Shown here: one piece after another, positions 1-9,631 of the stretch
Layout of the letters: every line of letters begins with the position of its first letter
Position numbering within the stretch: position 1 is the stretch's first letter
Origin: Saprospiraceae bacterium
GTDB lineage: Bacteria > Bacteroidota > Bacteroidia > Chitinophagales > Saprospiraceae
DNA: 64,000 bases
Direction of reading: 5' to 3'
Assembly (NCBI GenBank): GCA_016715985.1
Contig: JADJXD010000001.1
Coordinates: forward strand, 4,526,001-4,590,000
Notes under the pieces: generated by a model
Seen by the model: only the letters and a program-made list of their open reading frames with translations
Database searches by the model: none
What the model was told of the DNA's origin: nothing
Made by a program: the position numbers and the translations under genes

Positions 1-458
1 CGAATGATTATCTCGCGTAAAGGCTTCATTATCAATATCTCTATTAAATACATCAACACTTAACCACCCATGTGGATCTAGACTATCCCTGTCAATTCCT
101 AATATATTATGACTAAGAAAACCATAAGTTCGATTGTCTGAAATTACTCCTATTTTACTACTCTTTAGGTTTATCCGCCTTTTATGTTTCATTAAATTCC
201 ACTCGGTGGTATCACCTAAACATATTACTCGCTTTCCTTTTGTTGCAGCCTGAGTTTGTAACATCATTCGATTTATTAAAACATCCTCACTTACTCTGGG
301 ATTGTCTAAAAATCTATAGGTTGCAACGCACTCGGCACGTGATAGCGAAAACTTGTGAATAGATTTATCAAATGTCTCCGTCAACCGATTGGCTATGACA
401 GCCCCCTTTTTTCCAGTCGCTTGTCTCCGAAACATGCAACCAGTCCTTGATTATCCAT
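1..458 (-). pseudogene. IS4-family (Tn5-like) transposase, N-terminal part, frameshifted and cut by window edge
   Basis: A start at 458 gives MDNQGLVACFGDKRLEKRG, the usual 'GDKRL' opening of Tn5-like transposases, but this frame hits TAG about 20 codons in. The rest of the protein (VIANRLTETFDKS, ATYRFLDNPRVS, then CLGDTTEWN with the first Asp of the DDE triad, then VISDNRTYGFLSHN) is in the -1 frame. The switch lies in an A6G5 run at about 400-411. The ORF continues off the left edge, so the catalytic second half is not visible. A TAnnTTTG promoter at 479-486 supports the 458 start. Either a one-base deletion or frameshifting would explain the break; deletion seems likelier. Family assignment is fairly sure. 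Confidence 0.8.
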
Positions 459-475
459 GTGTTCCTTATTTTGAT

Positions 476-508
476 ACACAAATATATAGCTTTTTTATAT
501 ATTTGTGT
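476..508. repeat. 13-bp-arm inverted repeat next to the transposase
   Basis: ACACAAATATATA (476-488) is complementary to TATATATTTGTGT (496-508) across a 7-nt loop. It overlaps the predicted transposase promoter, so it may belong to the end of the insertion sequence. I could not see the opposite end of the element. The stretch from 509 to 638 has no gene; it holds a CCCTTAAGGG palindrome and short AACCATCAACC-type repeats. Confidence 0.5.
479..486 (-). promoter_or_regulatory. -7 element for the IS4-type transposase
   Basis: The reverse strand reads TATATTTG, a match to the Bacteroidota -7 consensus TAnnTTTG, ending 20 nt before the ATG at 458. It lies in the left arm of a hairpin. Confidence 0.45.
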
Positions 509-638
509 GTAAACGGTAGCCCCTTAAGGGGAGACCTGCCCACTTATTATAATATTATCAACCATCAACCATCAACCTTCAACAAATAAACGATTAAACC
601 AATAAACAAATTAACCATTAACCATTATCCATTTTCAA

Positions 639-2015
639 TTATCCATTAACCTTTTTCCTCCTCACAAACTGCCCATATCCTTTAGATACTTTACATTCAT
701 TTTCATCTATGACCACTTTTCCGCGAAGCAAAACTGTTTTTATTTTTCCGGTGACTTCCCATCCTTCATAAGCACTGTAATCGACGTTCATGTGGTGCGT
801 TTTTACCGAAATGGTGTGACTTTCATCAGGATCCATTAAAATGATATCAGCGTCACTACCGATGGCAATCGTTCCTTTTTTGGGAAACATGCCAAATATT
901 TTTGCTGCATTGGTACTGGCAACTTCTACATATTTATTTAATGAAATTTTTCCTTTTTGGACACCTTCACTAAACAGCAACTCCATCCTGTTTTCTATTG
1001 CCGGATGGCCATTGGGTATTTTGGAGAAGTCATCTTTACCTATCAGTTTCTGTTCCCATTTAAACGGACAGTGATCGGTGGCTACTACATGGACTAATCC
1101 CTGATTGATACCTGCCCATAATGTCTGCTGATCTTTTTTTTCTCGGAGCGGCGGACTCATCACCCATTTTGCTCCTTCAAAGTTTTGCTCATAAAGTGAA
1201 GCATCGAGTATCAGATATTGAATACAGGTTTCTACAAAAACTTTCTGATTGCGTTTGGTGGCATTTCTGACTGCATTCAATGCGCCTTCACAAGTCAGGT
1301 GAACGATGTATCCAGGACATCCGGTATAATGTGCCAAATCTGAAAATCGCCCACTGGCCTCTGCTTCGGTTACTTCGGGTTGTGATAGATAATGATCAAT
1401 AGGGGCAAGTTTTCCTTCAGATTTGTGTTTTGCAATCAAAAAATCGATCATATCCCCATTGGTAGCGTGTACGTTGATAAGACCACCATGTTTTTTGACT
1501 TCCTGCATAAGTCCGACCATCTGCCGGTCATCGATCATCAATGCGCCTTTGTAAGCCATAAATGTTTTAAAAGAAGTGATGCCTTCTTTTTCTATAAAAT
1601 GTTGAATCTCTTTTTTTGTATTTTCATTAAAATCAGTGACTGCCATATGAAAACTGTAGTCACCTACTGCTTTATTATCACTTCTTGATTTCCACTCATC
1701 CAAAGCAGACTGCAAACTTTTACCCTGTGTCTGAAGTACAAAATCAATGACGGTGGTGGTTCCCCCAAAAAGGGCAGCACGGGTACCGGTTTCATAATTA
1801 TCACTGCTGTACGTTCCCATAAAAGGCATGTCTAAATGCACGTGAGGATCTATCCCTCCAGGCATCACCAACTTACCACTTGCATCAATAATCTGATCTG
1901 CTTTCTGAGTCAGGTTTTTCCCGATTGCAATGATGCTTTCCCCTTCAATATAAATATCACCGATGTAATCATCAGTAGCAGTGATAATTCGACCATTTTT
2001 AATAAGAATACTCAT
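639..2015 (-). CDS. hydA: Dihydropyrimidinase / D-hydantoinase
   Basis: Cyclic amidohydrolase of 458 residues that would open the ring of dihydrouracil, dihydrothymine or a hydantoin to the N-carbamoyl beta- (or alpha-) amino acid. Metal ligands are visible: the HVHLD pair after GGIDP, the Lys to be carbamylated in KTFMAYKGAL, His in NVHATNGD and IVHLTCEGA, and Asp in VATDHCPFKWEQK. I chose the start MSILIKNGR at 2015, because it overlaps the permease stop as ATGA; a longer in-frame extension to 2084 lies inside the permease and looks spurious. Last gene of a four-gene reverse-strand operon. Substrate preference between dihydropyrimidine and hydantoin cannot be told from sequence. Confidence 0.93.
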   Translation of the reverse strand: MSILIKNGRIITATDDYIGDIYIEGESIIAIGKNLTQKADQIIDASGKLVMPGGIDPHVHLDMPFMGTYSSDNYETGTRAALFGGTTTVIDFVLQTQGKSLQSALDEWKSRSDNKAVGDYSFHMAVTDFNENTKKEIQHFIEKEGITSFKTFMAYKGALMIDDRQMVGLMQEVKKHGGLINVHATNGDMIDFLIAKHKSEGKLAPIDHYLSQPEVTEAEASGRFSDLAHYTGCPGYIVHLTCEGALNAVRNATKRNQKVFVETCIQYLILDASLYEQNFEGAKWVMSPPLREKKDQQTLWAGINQGLVHVVATDHCPFKWEQKLIGKDDFSKIPNGHPAIENRMELLFSEGVQKGKISLNKYVEVASTNAAKIFGMFPKKGTIAIGSDADIILMDPDESHTISVKTHHMNVDYSAYEGWEVTGKIKTVLLRGKVVIDENECKVSKGYGQFVRRKKVNG

Positions 2016-3475
2016 ATTTTTTTTAATTTGCCTTTCATTAAAATCCAATAAACCAAACCACTGATACCAAATCCCACAAACCATGCATAATGATATAACC
2101 CTGTAATCCAGGCTGGAAACAAGTCTGTACTCACCAATTGTATAGTCATCAGAAATCCCGGAATATTCGGAATAATTCCTATCACCAATGCAATGATCGC
2201 AGCTGTATTAAAACCATTTCCATAGCTGTAACTCCCATTTGAATTATATAAATCATCAGGAATCAGTGTCTGTTTTCTGATAAAATAATAATCTGCTATC
2301 AAAATTCCGCCTACAGGCCCCAACAAACTAGAATACCCCACCAACCATGTAAAGATATAGCCCGAAGGATCAGCAATCAGTTTCCAGGGAAAGATTAAAA
2401 TGCCGATTATACCCGTTATATAGCCACCTTTTCTGAAGTCAATCTTAGACGGAATCAAATTTGCAAAATCATTGGCAGGACTTACGATATTGGCAGCGAT
2501 GTTGGTTGCTAAAGTTGAAATAGCTACAGCTATCATAGCAGCTGATACTATAATTTTATGATCAAATTTTCCGGCCAGTACCACAGGATCCCAAATGGTT
2601 GTTCCAAAGACAATCGTGGTAGCAGAAGTAACCACGACTCCCACAAATGCAAATAAAGTCATGGATGGAGGTAGTCCCAGAATCTGACCTTTGATCTGCG
2701 CTTTTTGGGAAACAGCGTATCGCGTAAAGTCAGGTATATTCAGAGATAACGTTGCCCAGAAGCCTACCATTCCTGTTAACGCAGGAAAGAAGAAGGTTAA
2801 AAATTCTCCGGAGTTGGCAAATTTTGAAGGAGTGGAGAGTATAGGGCCTAATCCTTTGGCAGCGACAATGGCCCATGCCAATAATGCCAGAGCAGCTATC
2901 GGTAAAAATATCGCTTTGAAAACCAATAACTTACGAATGCTGTCCACTCCCAGATAAACGACATACATATTCAATAACCAGAATAATAAAAAACAAATCG
3001 CAGGCCCTGTCTCCAGTCCCCAAGATTCCGGAAATACCTGTTGTAATCCTTCCAATCCGGGTATCCACAAACGCATCATCTGATAAATTGCAAAACCACC
3101 TATCCATGTCTGAATTCCAAACCATCCGCAAGCTACTATCGCACGAAGCATTGCAGGGATATTGGCTCCTAATGTTCCAAAACTTGCCCTTGCAAATACC
3201 GGAAAAGGAATGCCGTATTTTGCACCGGCATGTCCGTTTAAAATCATGGGAATCAGTACAATAGAATTTCCCAGAAAGATAGTCAGTATAGCCTGCCACC
3301 AGTTCATTCCCCCATCAATCAGCGAACTTGAAAGCATATAAGTCGGAATGCAAAGACTCATACCAATCCACAAAGCGGCATAATTCCATGTCGTCCAGCT
3401 ACGCTGACCGGGTGGTATGGGCGCCAGATCTTCATTATACAACGAAGTATTTTTATTGGTCAGGTGTTCGGACAT
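2012..3475 (-). CDS. NCS1-family nucleobase/hydantoin:cation symporter
   Basis: Integral membrane transporter of 487 residues with about 12 hydrophobic segments, resembling the Mhp1/PucI/FurA group (motifs around TTWNYAALWIGMSLCIPTY near residue 30, and SPANDFANL around 325). These carriers import hydantoins, allantoin, uracil or related rings with Na+ or H+. Its 3' end overlaps the dihydropyrimidinase start by 4 bp, and its start is 19 bp from the aminotransferase stop, so it is translated as part of the operon. The context points to uptake of the ring substrate opened by the neighbour. The exact ligand is an inference. Confidence 0.9.
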   Translation of the reverse strand: MSEHLTNKNTSLYNEDLAPIPPGQRSWTTWNYAALWIGMSLCIPTYMLSSSLIDGGMNWWQAILTIFLGNSIVLIPMILNGHAGAKYGIPFPVFARASFGTLGANIPAMLRAIVACGWFGIQTWIGGFAIYQMMRLWIPGLEGLQQVFPESWGLETGPAICFLLFWLLNMYVVYLGVDSIRKLLVFKAIFLPIAALALLAWAIVAAKGLGPILSTPSKFANSGEFLTFFFPALTGMVGFWATLSLNIPDFTRYAVSQKAQIKGQILGLPPSMTLFAFVGVVVTSATTIVFGTTIWDPVVLAGKFDHKIIVSAAMIAVAISTLATNIAANIVSPANDFANLIPSKIDFRKGGYITGIIGILIFPWKLIADPSGYIFTWLVGYSSLLGPVGGILIADYYFIRKQTLIPDDLYNSNGSYSYGNGFNTAAIIALVIGIIPNIPGFLMTIQLVSTDLFPAWITGLYHYAWFVGFGISGLVYWILMKGKLKKI

Positions 3476-3494
3476 TTCCGGTTTTCGGGTTTTG

Positions 3495-4841
3495 TTATGA
3501 AATTACAGCTTCGTCCGCAATATTTAATGCTTCACTTATGATGGCCAATCCTTCGTCAATCTGAACTTTTGTAATACATAAAGGTGGTGCAATAAAAATA
3601 TAAGACCATCTTACAAAAGTGTACATTCCCAAAGATTTGATTTTGGCTGCGACTTTATTCATTACGACCATTTCTTCTGCTTTGGCATTAAAAGGTGCCA
3701 TCGGTTCTTTAGAGTTTCTGTTTTTTACTAATTCCAGACAGCCCAATAAACCTGTATTTCTCCAGTCCCCGATAGAAGGGTGTTTCATTTTCAACTCTGC
3801 GATCCTGCTATCCATATATGCTCCCATAGTTACTGCATTTTCGATCAGGCCTTCATCTTCATAAATTTTAATTGTCTCCAACGCCGCAGCACAGGCAACT
3901 GGATGGGCAGAATAAGTGAGCCCGATTGCTAAAACGGTGTCGTCAAATTTCGAAGCAATCCTGTCCGATACCATCAGACAGCCGAAAGGTAAATATCCGC
4001 AAGTCAATCCTTTGGCCATACAAATCATATCCGGAATGATGTCATTATTTTCGAAACCAAACCATTTGCCGGTACGTCCAAAACCACTCATCACTTCATC
4101 CATCATCAAAAGAATCCCATGATTGTCACACATTTTCCTAACCGCTTTTAAATAACCTACGGGATATTTGAGACAGCCGGATGAACCATTCTCACCTTCC
4201 AATAAAATAGCCGCTATGTTATTGGGTCCTTCATAGGCAATGATTCTTTCCAGATTTGCTACCTGCTCTTTCAGGAAATTTTCTTCTCCATACTCCCATC
4301 GGTACGCAATGGGTATATCAAAATGCACAAAATTGGGTGCTTGCTGGCTATCTACAGGCAATTTTCTGGGGTCGCCGCTGGCAGTCATTGCACCATTACT
4401 GGAACCGTGGTATGACTGGTATCTGCATAAAATTTTGTGTTTACCTGTGTAAAGTCTGGCAAGTTTGATCGCATTTTCTATAGATGTTGCCCCGCAAAGA
4501 GTAAAAAATGCTTTATTCAAATCTCCCGGGCATATTTCAGCTAATTTTTTTCCCAGTTCACCGCGAACTTTGGTGACACAACTGGGTGATACATAAGCTA
4601 TCTGTTGCATCTGGCGTACTACAGCATCTGTAATTCGTTGATTTCCATGACCTATATTGACATTCATCAAACCACTACTGAAATCGATGATTCTGTTGCC
4701 GTCAAAGTCATATAAATACACACCTTCGCCCCGTTCGATGACCAATGGTGCGATACCTTTTTGTTTGCTCCAGGAAAACAAGGTGTAATCAAAATTATCC
4801 TGAAGGATTTCCTGAGATGGTGATAATGTGGCTGTATTCAT
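3495..4841 (-). CDS. Class III PLP aminotransferase (beta-alanine/omega-amino acid type)
   Basis: A 448-residue fold-type I aminotransferase. Visible are the cofactor Asp in LLMMDEVMSGFGRTG, the Schiff-base Lys in CMAKGLTCGYLPFG, and the phosphate-binding segment GATSIENAIKLAR. The family moves the amino group of beta-alanine, beta-aminoisobutyrate or similar omega-amino acids to pyruvate or 2-oxoglutarate. Between dihydropyrimidinase and a methylmalonate-semialdehyde dehydrogenase it most likely yields malonate or methylmalonate semialdehyde. The start at 4841 is the first Met and fits the family length. Some relatives act on 4-aminobutyrate, so the substrate is inferred from context. Confidence 0.9.
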   Translation of the reverse strand: MNTATLSPSQEILQDNFDYTLFSWSKQKGIAPLVIERGEGVYLYDFDGNRIIDFSSGLMNVNIGHGNQRITDAVVRQMQQIAYVSPSCVTKVRGELGKKLAEICPGDLNKAFFTLCGATSIENAIKLARLYTGKHKILCRYQSYHGSSNGAMTASGDPRKLPVDSQQAPNFVHFDIPIAYRWEYGEENFLKEQVANLERIIAYEGPNNIAAILLEGENGSSGCLKYPVGYLKAVRKMCDNHGILLMMDEVMSGFGRTGKWFGFENNDIIPDMICMAKGLTCGYLPFGCLMVSDRIASKFDDTVLAIGLTYSAHPVACAAALETIKIYEDEGLIENAVTMGAYMDSRIAELKMKHPSIGDWRNTGLLGCLELVKNRNSKEPMAPFNAKAEEMVVMNKVAAKIKSLGMYTFVRWSYIFIAPPLCITKVQIDEGLAIISEALNIADEAVIS

Positions 4842-4882
4842 TTCTTTTGCTGATTTGATGATTTGGCAATTTTTAAAATTTT

Positions 4883-4958
4883 CGATTGTTCGTCGTCCGG
4901 TTGTTCATCGTTTGGATTGTTCGTCGTTCGGATCGTTCCGATTCTTCGTCGTTCCTCG
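4883..4958. repeat. Imperfect short tandem repeat between operon genes
   Basis: About five degenerate units of 14-17 bp built around TTCGTCGTTCG/GTTGTTCATCG fill most of the 117-bp gap between the dehydrogenase and aminotransferase genes. It interrupts an otherwise tightly spaced operon. No ORF crosses it in a sensible frame. Confidence 0.65.
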
Positions 4959-6416
4959 TTAGCTCATCCAGTTGATGCCTGCCTCTGCATTCCATTTGAT
5001 GGTGCTTTTTTTCAGTTTTGTCCAGAATTCGATAGAACTTTTTCCGGTAATATCACCTACACCGAATTTACTTTCATTCCATCCACCAAAACTAAAAGGT
5101 TCTCTGGGTACCGGAACACCCACATTGACACCTATCATCCCGGCGTTTGCCTTTTCAATGATATATCGGGCTACACCACCGTTTTGTGTAAAAACACTGG
5201 CTGCATTTCCATAAGGATTGGCATTTTCGATTTCTAAAGCTTCGTCCACGGTTTTGGTACGCATGATGGAAATCACGGGACCAAAAATCTCTTCACGAGC
5301 AACACTCATATCCGGTGTCACATAATCAATAACGGTAGGCCCAACGTAAGTCCCACCTTCTTTTCCTACAACAATAGTATTTCTGCCATCTACCAGAATT
5401 TTTGCACCTGCATTTTCGGCTTCTGTGATATATTGATGGATTCTGTCTTTTGATTCTTTATTTATGACTGCACCTAAATTGACTCCCGGAATGATTTTTC
5501 GTGCTTCCGAACATATTTTTTCAATGATCGGATCAACATTCCCAACTCCAATCATAGCAGATGCTGCCATACATCTTTGGCCTGCACAACCTGACATGGA
5601 TGCCGCAACATTCTGAGCTGTCATGTCCGGTATGGCATCCGGCAATACCAACAAATGATTTTTGGCACCACCCAAAGCAAGACATTTCTTATAATTATGA
5701 GTGGCACGCTGATAAACTATTTTTGCGACTTTCGTCGAACCGACAAAGGAAACAGCTTCTATTCCGGGATGATCGCATATCGCTTCTACTATTGAAACAT
5801 CACCGTGCACAATATTGAAAACACCATCCGGCAAGCCCGCTTCTTTTAACAATTCTGCCAATCGTCCGCAACTCAATGGCACTTTTTCGGATGGTTTCAT
5901 GATCATACAGTTGCCCAGAGCTATTGCATTGGGAATGGTCCAATTGGGTACCATAGAAGGAAAATTGAAAGGAACTATTGAAGCTACAACTCCCAAAGGA
6001 ACATGTTCTGTTCTGCATTCAACACCTCTGCTTACTTCCAATAATTCACCGGTTACCAATTGAGGTAGGGAAGTGGCAAATTCGGTCAGTTCGATACATT
6101 TTTCTATTTCTGCAACGGATTCACTGTATGTTTTACCGTTTTCTTCGCTGCATAATTCAGCCAGCTCTTTCAGGTTTTTTTCGAGCAGATATTTGTACCT
6201 GAAAAATACCTGCACCCTTTCTTTGATGGGTGTTTTACTCCATGCAGGAAATGCAGCCTGTGCAGCTTTAACGGCATTGTCCAAATCTGTTCCGGCAGAC
6301 AAAGGCACTTTTGAAAGTAAATTTCCATCAAGGGGAGATATTACATCTATACTGTCTGTTGAAGAACTATCCGTAAATTGGCCATTTATAAAGTTCCGAA
6401 CGGGTCGATATTTCAT
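4959..6416 (-). CDS. mmsA: CoA-acylating (methyl)malonate-semialdehyde dehydrogenase
   Basis: Aldehyde dehydrogenase of 485 residues, the usual MmsA/IolA length. The nucleophile Cys lies in GCAGQRCMAAS, and the stretch LGGAKNHLLVLPDA, with Asn where ordinary ALDHs have the general-base Glu, marks the CoA-dependent subfamily. REPFSFGGWNESKFG near the C-terminus is also typical. The enzyme turns malonate or methylmalonate semialdehyde into acetyl- or propionyl-CoA with NAD+ and CO2 release. First gene of the operon. I found no TAnnTTTG element just upstream, so its promoter is unclear. Confidence 0.93.
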   Translation of the reverse strand: MKYRPVRNFINGQFTDSSSTDSIDVISPLDGNLLSKVPLSAGTDLDNAVKAAQAAFPAWSKTPIKERVQVFFRYKYLLEKNLKELAELCSEENGKTYSESVAEIEKCIELTEFATSLPQLVTGELLEVSRGVECRTEHVPLGVVASIVPFNFPSMVPNWTIPNAIALGNCMIMKPSEKVPLSCGRLAELLKEAGLPDGVFNIVHGDVSIVEAICDHPGIEAVSFVGSTKVAKIVYQRATHNYKKCLALGGAKNHLLVLPDAIPDMTAQNVAASMSGCAGQRCMAASAMIGVGNVDPIIEKICSEARKIIPGVNLGAVINKESKDRIHQYITEAENAGAKILVDGRNTIVVGKEGGTYVGPTVIDYVTPDMSVAREEIFGPVISIMRTKTVDEALEIENANPYGNAASVFTQNGGVARYIIEKANAGMIGVNVGVPVPREPFSFGGWNESKFGVGDITGKSSIEFWTKLKKSTIKWNAEAGINWMS

Positions 6417-6991
6417 TTGGTGTTTTATTGTATTTTAAAATTATTATTTTTAGAAGGTAATTAATACTGCCTTCAATGCTTATTGAATTTAGAACTAACG
6501 AATAAAATTAATAAGAATTTGAGTAAATAGCTCTAATAATGGTTATTAATTTCATTTTATTGGTTTTATGGTTCTTAGAAAATCTAAATAATTTGTCCTA
6601 ATCCAATGCAAAATCACCAAATCTTAAATACTTTTTTGGATTTATACAAGTTGTTTAAATTGTCAAACCAATTCCCGGTTCCACAAATTTTCAGGCTACG
6701 ACTGAATCAATTTTCTGTATCTTATCTTTATTCATACTTCTCATAATGATTGAATGTGTAAAATTGGCTGAAGGGTGCAACCATGCAAAAAAACCAGGGA
6801 AAATAAGTATTTTTTACCATCAGAAAGATACTAAATGCAGATATTTAAGTTTACTAAATGACAAATACCAATGAGATTAATCCGAACACAACCTGTATAA
6901 ACACCGGCATTATTATCCCGATGTATTTCCTGTGAAAAGAATGATAGTGAGGTTGTTTGAAAACCTATAACTTCAAATCAAATTTGCACCT
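6417..6991. other. 575-bp intergenic stretch
   Basis: AT-rich with no ORF of note, no clear terminator hairpin and no recognisable -7 element for the operon to its left. It separates the catabolic operon from the OMP receptor gene. I see nothing further in it. Confidence 0.5.
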
Positions 6992-9400
6992 TTACTCCAG
7001 GTTAACTCTGGAAGCCTCTGTTTCAGACGCAGTACTTCTGCCTGCTGCATTTTTTACCTTTGTATTGCCAAACTGATAACTGCATGTAAGTCTAAGATTC
7101 CTGCTGAATTGCCTTTGGAAAAAATTAACCCGTACATCAGAAAAATCTATCTCCGCATTTGTTTTTTGGGAATAAAATATATCATTGAAGCTCAATGATA
7201 TTCTTCCTCTTCTGTCAGCAAATGTCTTTGATGCAGCAATATTCATATTGTACATATTGTCAATGGTAAGAAATTCTTCCAGAAATCTGGTCATATAAAA
7301 TCCACCGAATTCCAACTTGAAGTCTTTGGCTATATTGGCATTGATTTGCCAATAGGCAAGCCAATGCCACCTACTTGCTTTGTATTCAGTATCAAGAAAT
7401 GTGGCATCATAAGCGTTGTAAATTGCCTGATTTCCACCAAATCCATCAATGATTTTACCTATTTTTATCGGGAAATTAAGTTGAATTTCCATTCTTGTCT
7501 GGTTGGCCAGATTTTCAGCGGTGGTAAAAGTACGTGTTCCTTCCAACCTGGGCGCATTTTCTACAATGACATCATTGGTTTTCGAATAAGAAATGCCAAA
7601 AAACGGTTGTCCATCATATGTAACATTGAATTGCGCTGTATTTAAAATTTCAGGTCTCAGATTTGGATTTCCTCTGGTATATGTAAGTGAGTCAATAAAA
7701 TTGGAAAAAGGATTCTGTTGTCTGAAGCCCGGTCGGTTAACTCTCCGGGAATAAGAAGTCTGGAGTGCCATATTTTGATTGAATCTGTACAATGCACTTG
7801 CACTCGGAAACCACTGAAGATAGTTTCTGTCCAGAACAACTGCTTCCATGGATTCCCCGGAAACATTGGTTTGTTCTGCTCTCAAGCCTGCATTCAATTC
7901 AATCTTTGAAAGGCTTTTACTCAAATTGACATATGCGGCATTGATATTTTCCTTGTATAGAAAATCGTTGGATTCAATTTCTGACCGAATATCGTTTCTG
8001 AAAAAATTCAGGTCATTATCTACTGTTGCAAAACTGGATTTTAGCCCTGTTTCTATTCTGAATGTCGAATCCAAAGGATGTTTATAGTCTGCTTTGGCAA
8101 CCATAATGTTTACAGGTTGATTTATGTCCTGTGTTGACAGCGATCTGAATTGGGGTGCAGAACGCGGATAAATTGTAAAGTCACTGACATCTCTTGTTTT
8201 GAATGTGTTGTAATCAAAATCCAGAATGATACTTTTTCCTGTTTTTCTGTCAAAATCATATTTATAATATACATTACTGAATGTACCTCCACGACGGGAA
8301 TCCGCAGAATTTTCTGTTACAAAAGCATCAAGCAGGACTGTTTCATTCTCATTAAAGACGTCTGTGGTGCTAAATCCTTCACCTTGCCCCGTCCTTCCCC
8401 AGGTTCTGAAAACCGCACCGATTGTGGTTTTGTCTGAAACGTAATAATCTGCACCAAATCTTGCATTTCTGAAGTTATAATCCGTTCTGTCTATGTTTTT
8501 GCTTTTATAAATTTCATCAGCTATATTTCTGTCAATGATTATTACATTAAAATAATCTCCCCGATTGTAACTCAGATTTCCCAAAAGGTTGATCTTGCCG
8601 CTCCGGTAAGTCATGTTGACTGAAGGATTGATTCTATGGAAGTTTTCTTTTCCGCTGCCTACGTCTGACTGATCTACTCTGAAACCAACCAATGTTAACG
8701 CAGCAGTAGATTTAAATCCTAAATCAGCATTGCGTTTTAAAACTACATTAAGGACAGGCCCGCCGGCAGCATCAAACTGAGCACCTGGTTGGGTTATGAG
8801 CTCTATTCTATCAATCTGATCTCCCGGCATATCCCTGAGCAATGCATTCATATCTGTATATGGAGATGGTTTTCCGTCTATCCAAATTTGTAGATTTTGG
8901 CTACCACCCATGGTAACTCTATCTTCTAAAACTACTACTCCGGGAACTTTCTGAAGAATTTCCATTGCTGTTCCTCCGGCAGCAACAGCACTGTTTGCCA
9001 CATTTACGATAAGCCTGTCAGATTTCTGTTCCAGAAAAGGTCTTTTAGTGGAAATGACGGCTTCTTCCAATAATATTCCTTTATTGAGAAAGTTGATATC
9101 TACGGTTGCAATTTTATTTTGTGGTGTGATTTCAAATAATTCACTATAAACATTTGCAAATCCAAGATATGAAGCTAAAATCCTGTATTGACCGGGAAAA
9201 ACATTTTCCAATATATATTGACCTGAGTCATCTGTAAGATTTCCCTTGACGAGGGAAGAATCCTTTGCTTGTACAAGCGCAACAGATGCATATTGCACAG
9301 CTTGGCCTTCATCATCGTTTACTTGACCTTTAATGATTATCTGACCATAACTGTTTAGGAATGATAAAGTGATAATAGCGTTAAGTAAAAAGTATTTCAT
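6992..9400 (-). CDS. Outer-membrane beta-barrel (TonB-receptor-like) protein with carboxypeptidase-like domain
   Basis: An 802-residue outer-membrane protein. Signal peptide MKYFLLNAIITLSFLNSYG, then a CarboxypepD_reg-like beta-sandwich (about 22-100, GQVNDDEGQAVQYASV), a plug-like domain (about 110-225, ILQKVPGVVVLEDRVTMGG and QPGAQFDAAGGPVLNVVLK), and a long barrel. It resembles the 'outer membrane beta-barrel family' rather than a classical siderophore receptor, since I see no clear TonB box. The substrate is unknown and neighbours do not suggest one. A -7 element at 9472-9479 leaves a leader of about 65 nt. It is transcribed alone and diverges from the hydroxyacid dehydrogenase. Confidence 0.88.
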   Translation of the reverse strand: MKYFLLNAIITLSFLNSYGQIIIKGQVNDDEGQAVQYASVALVQAKDSSLVKGNLTDDSGQYILENVFPGQYRILASYLGFANVYSELFEITPQNKIATVDINFLNKGILLEEAVISTKRPFLEQKSDRLIVNVANSAVAAGGTAMEILQKVPGVVVLEDRVTMGGSQNLQIWIDGKPSPYTDMNALLRDMPGDQIDRIELITQPGAQFDAAGGPVLNVVLKRNADLGFKSTAALTLVGFRVDQSDVGSGKENFHRINPSVNMTYRSGKINLLGNLSYNRGDYFNVIIIDRNIADEIYKSKNIDRTDYNFRNARFGADYYVSDKTTIGAVFRTWGRTGQGEGFSTTDVFNENETVLLDAFVTENSADSRRGGTFSNVYYKYDFDRKTGKSIILDFDYNTFKTRDVSDFTIYPRSAPQFRSLSTQDINQPVNIMVAKADYKHPLDSTFRIETGLKSSFATVDNDLNFFRNDIRSEIESNDFLYKENINAAYVNLSKSLSKIELNAGLRAEQTNVSGESMEAVVLDRNYLQWFPSASALYRFNQNMALQTSYSRRVNRPGFRQQNPFSNFIDSLTYTRGNPNLRPEILNTAQFNVTYDGQPFFGISYSKTNDVIVENAPRLEGTRTFTTAENLANQTRMEIQLNFPIKIGKIIDGFGGNQAIYNAYDATFLDTEYKASRWHWLAYWQINANIAKDFKLEFGGFYMTRFLEEFLTIDNMYNMNIAASKTFADRRGRISLSFNDIFYSQKTNAEIDFSDVRVNFFQRQFSRNLRLTCSYQFGNTKVKNAAGRSTASETEASRVNLE

Positions 9401-9471
9401 CGTAAAATGTTTTTAATTATTTATGACGTGATTTATAGCAGATTGGTTGCAGAATGACTTTGATTTTGATT

Positions 9472-9479
9472 CAAAGGTA
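9472..9479 (-). promoter_or_regulatory. -7 element for the OMP receptor
   Basis: Reverse-strand TACCTTTG matches TAnnTTTG, 71 nt before the ATG at 9400. Confidence 0.5.
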
Positions 9480-9631
9480 AATGTTTTATGTCGATCTAAT
9501 CAAAGTATTTCTACCAATTGCCGCAATAATTCTGTGAATCGGGTGAATTTTTTAAGAATATTCTTTGAAGTGAAAAAACTTTATTTCAATTTTCTTTATT
9601 AATTTTACAAATCACTATTTTTTGATTTTTT

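Noticed and set aside
389..589. Forward-strand frame of 66 codons at the left edge
   Set aside because: It lies antisense to the transposase start and through the hairpin; its translation has no coding character.
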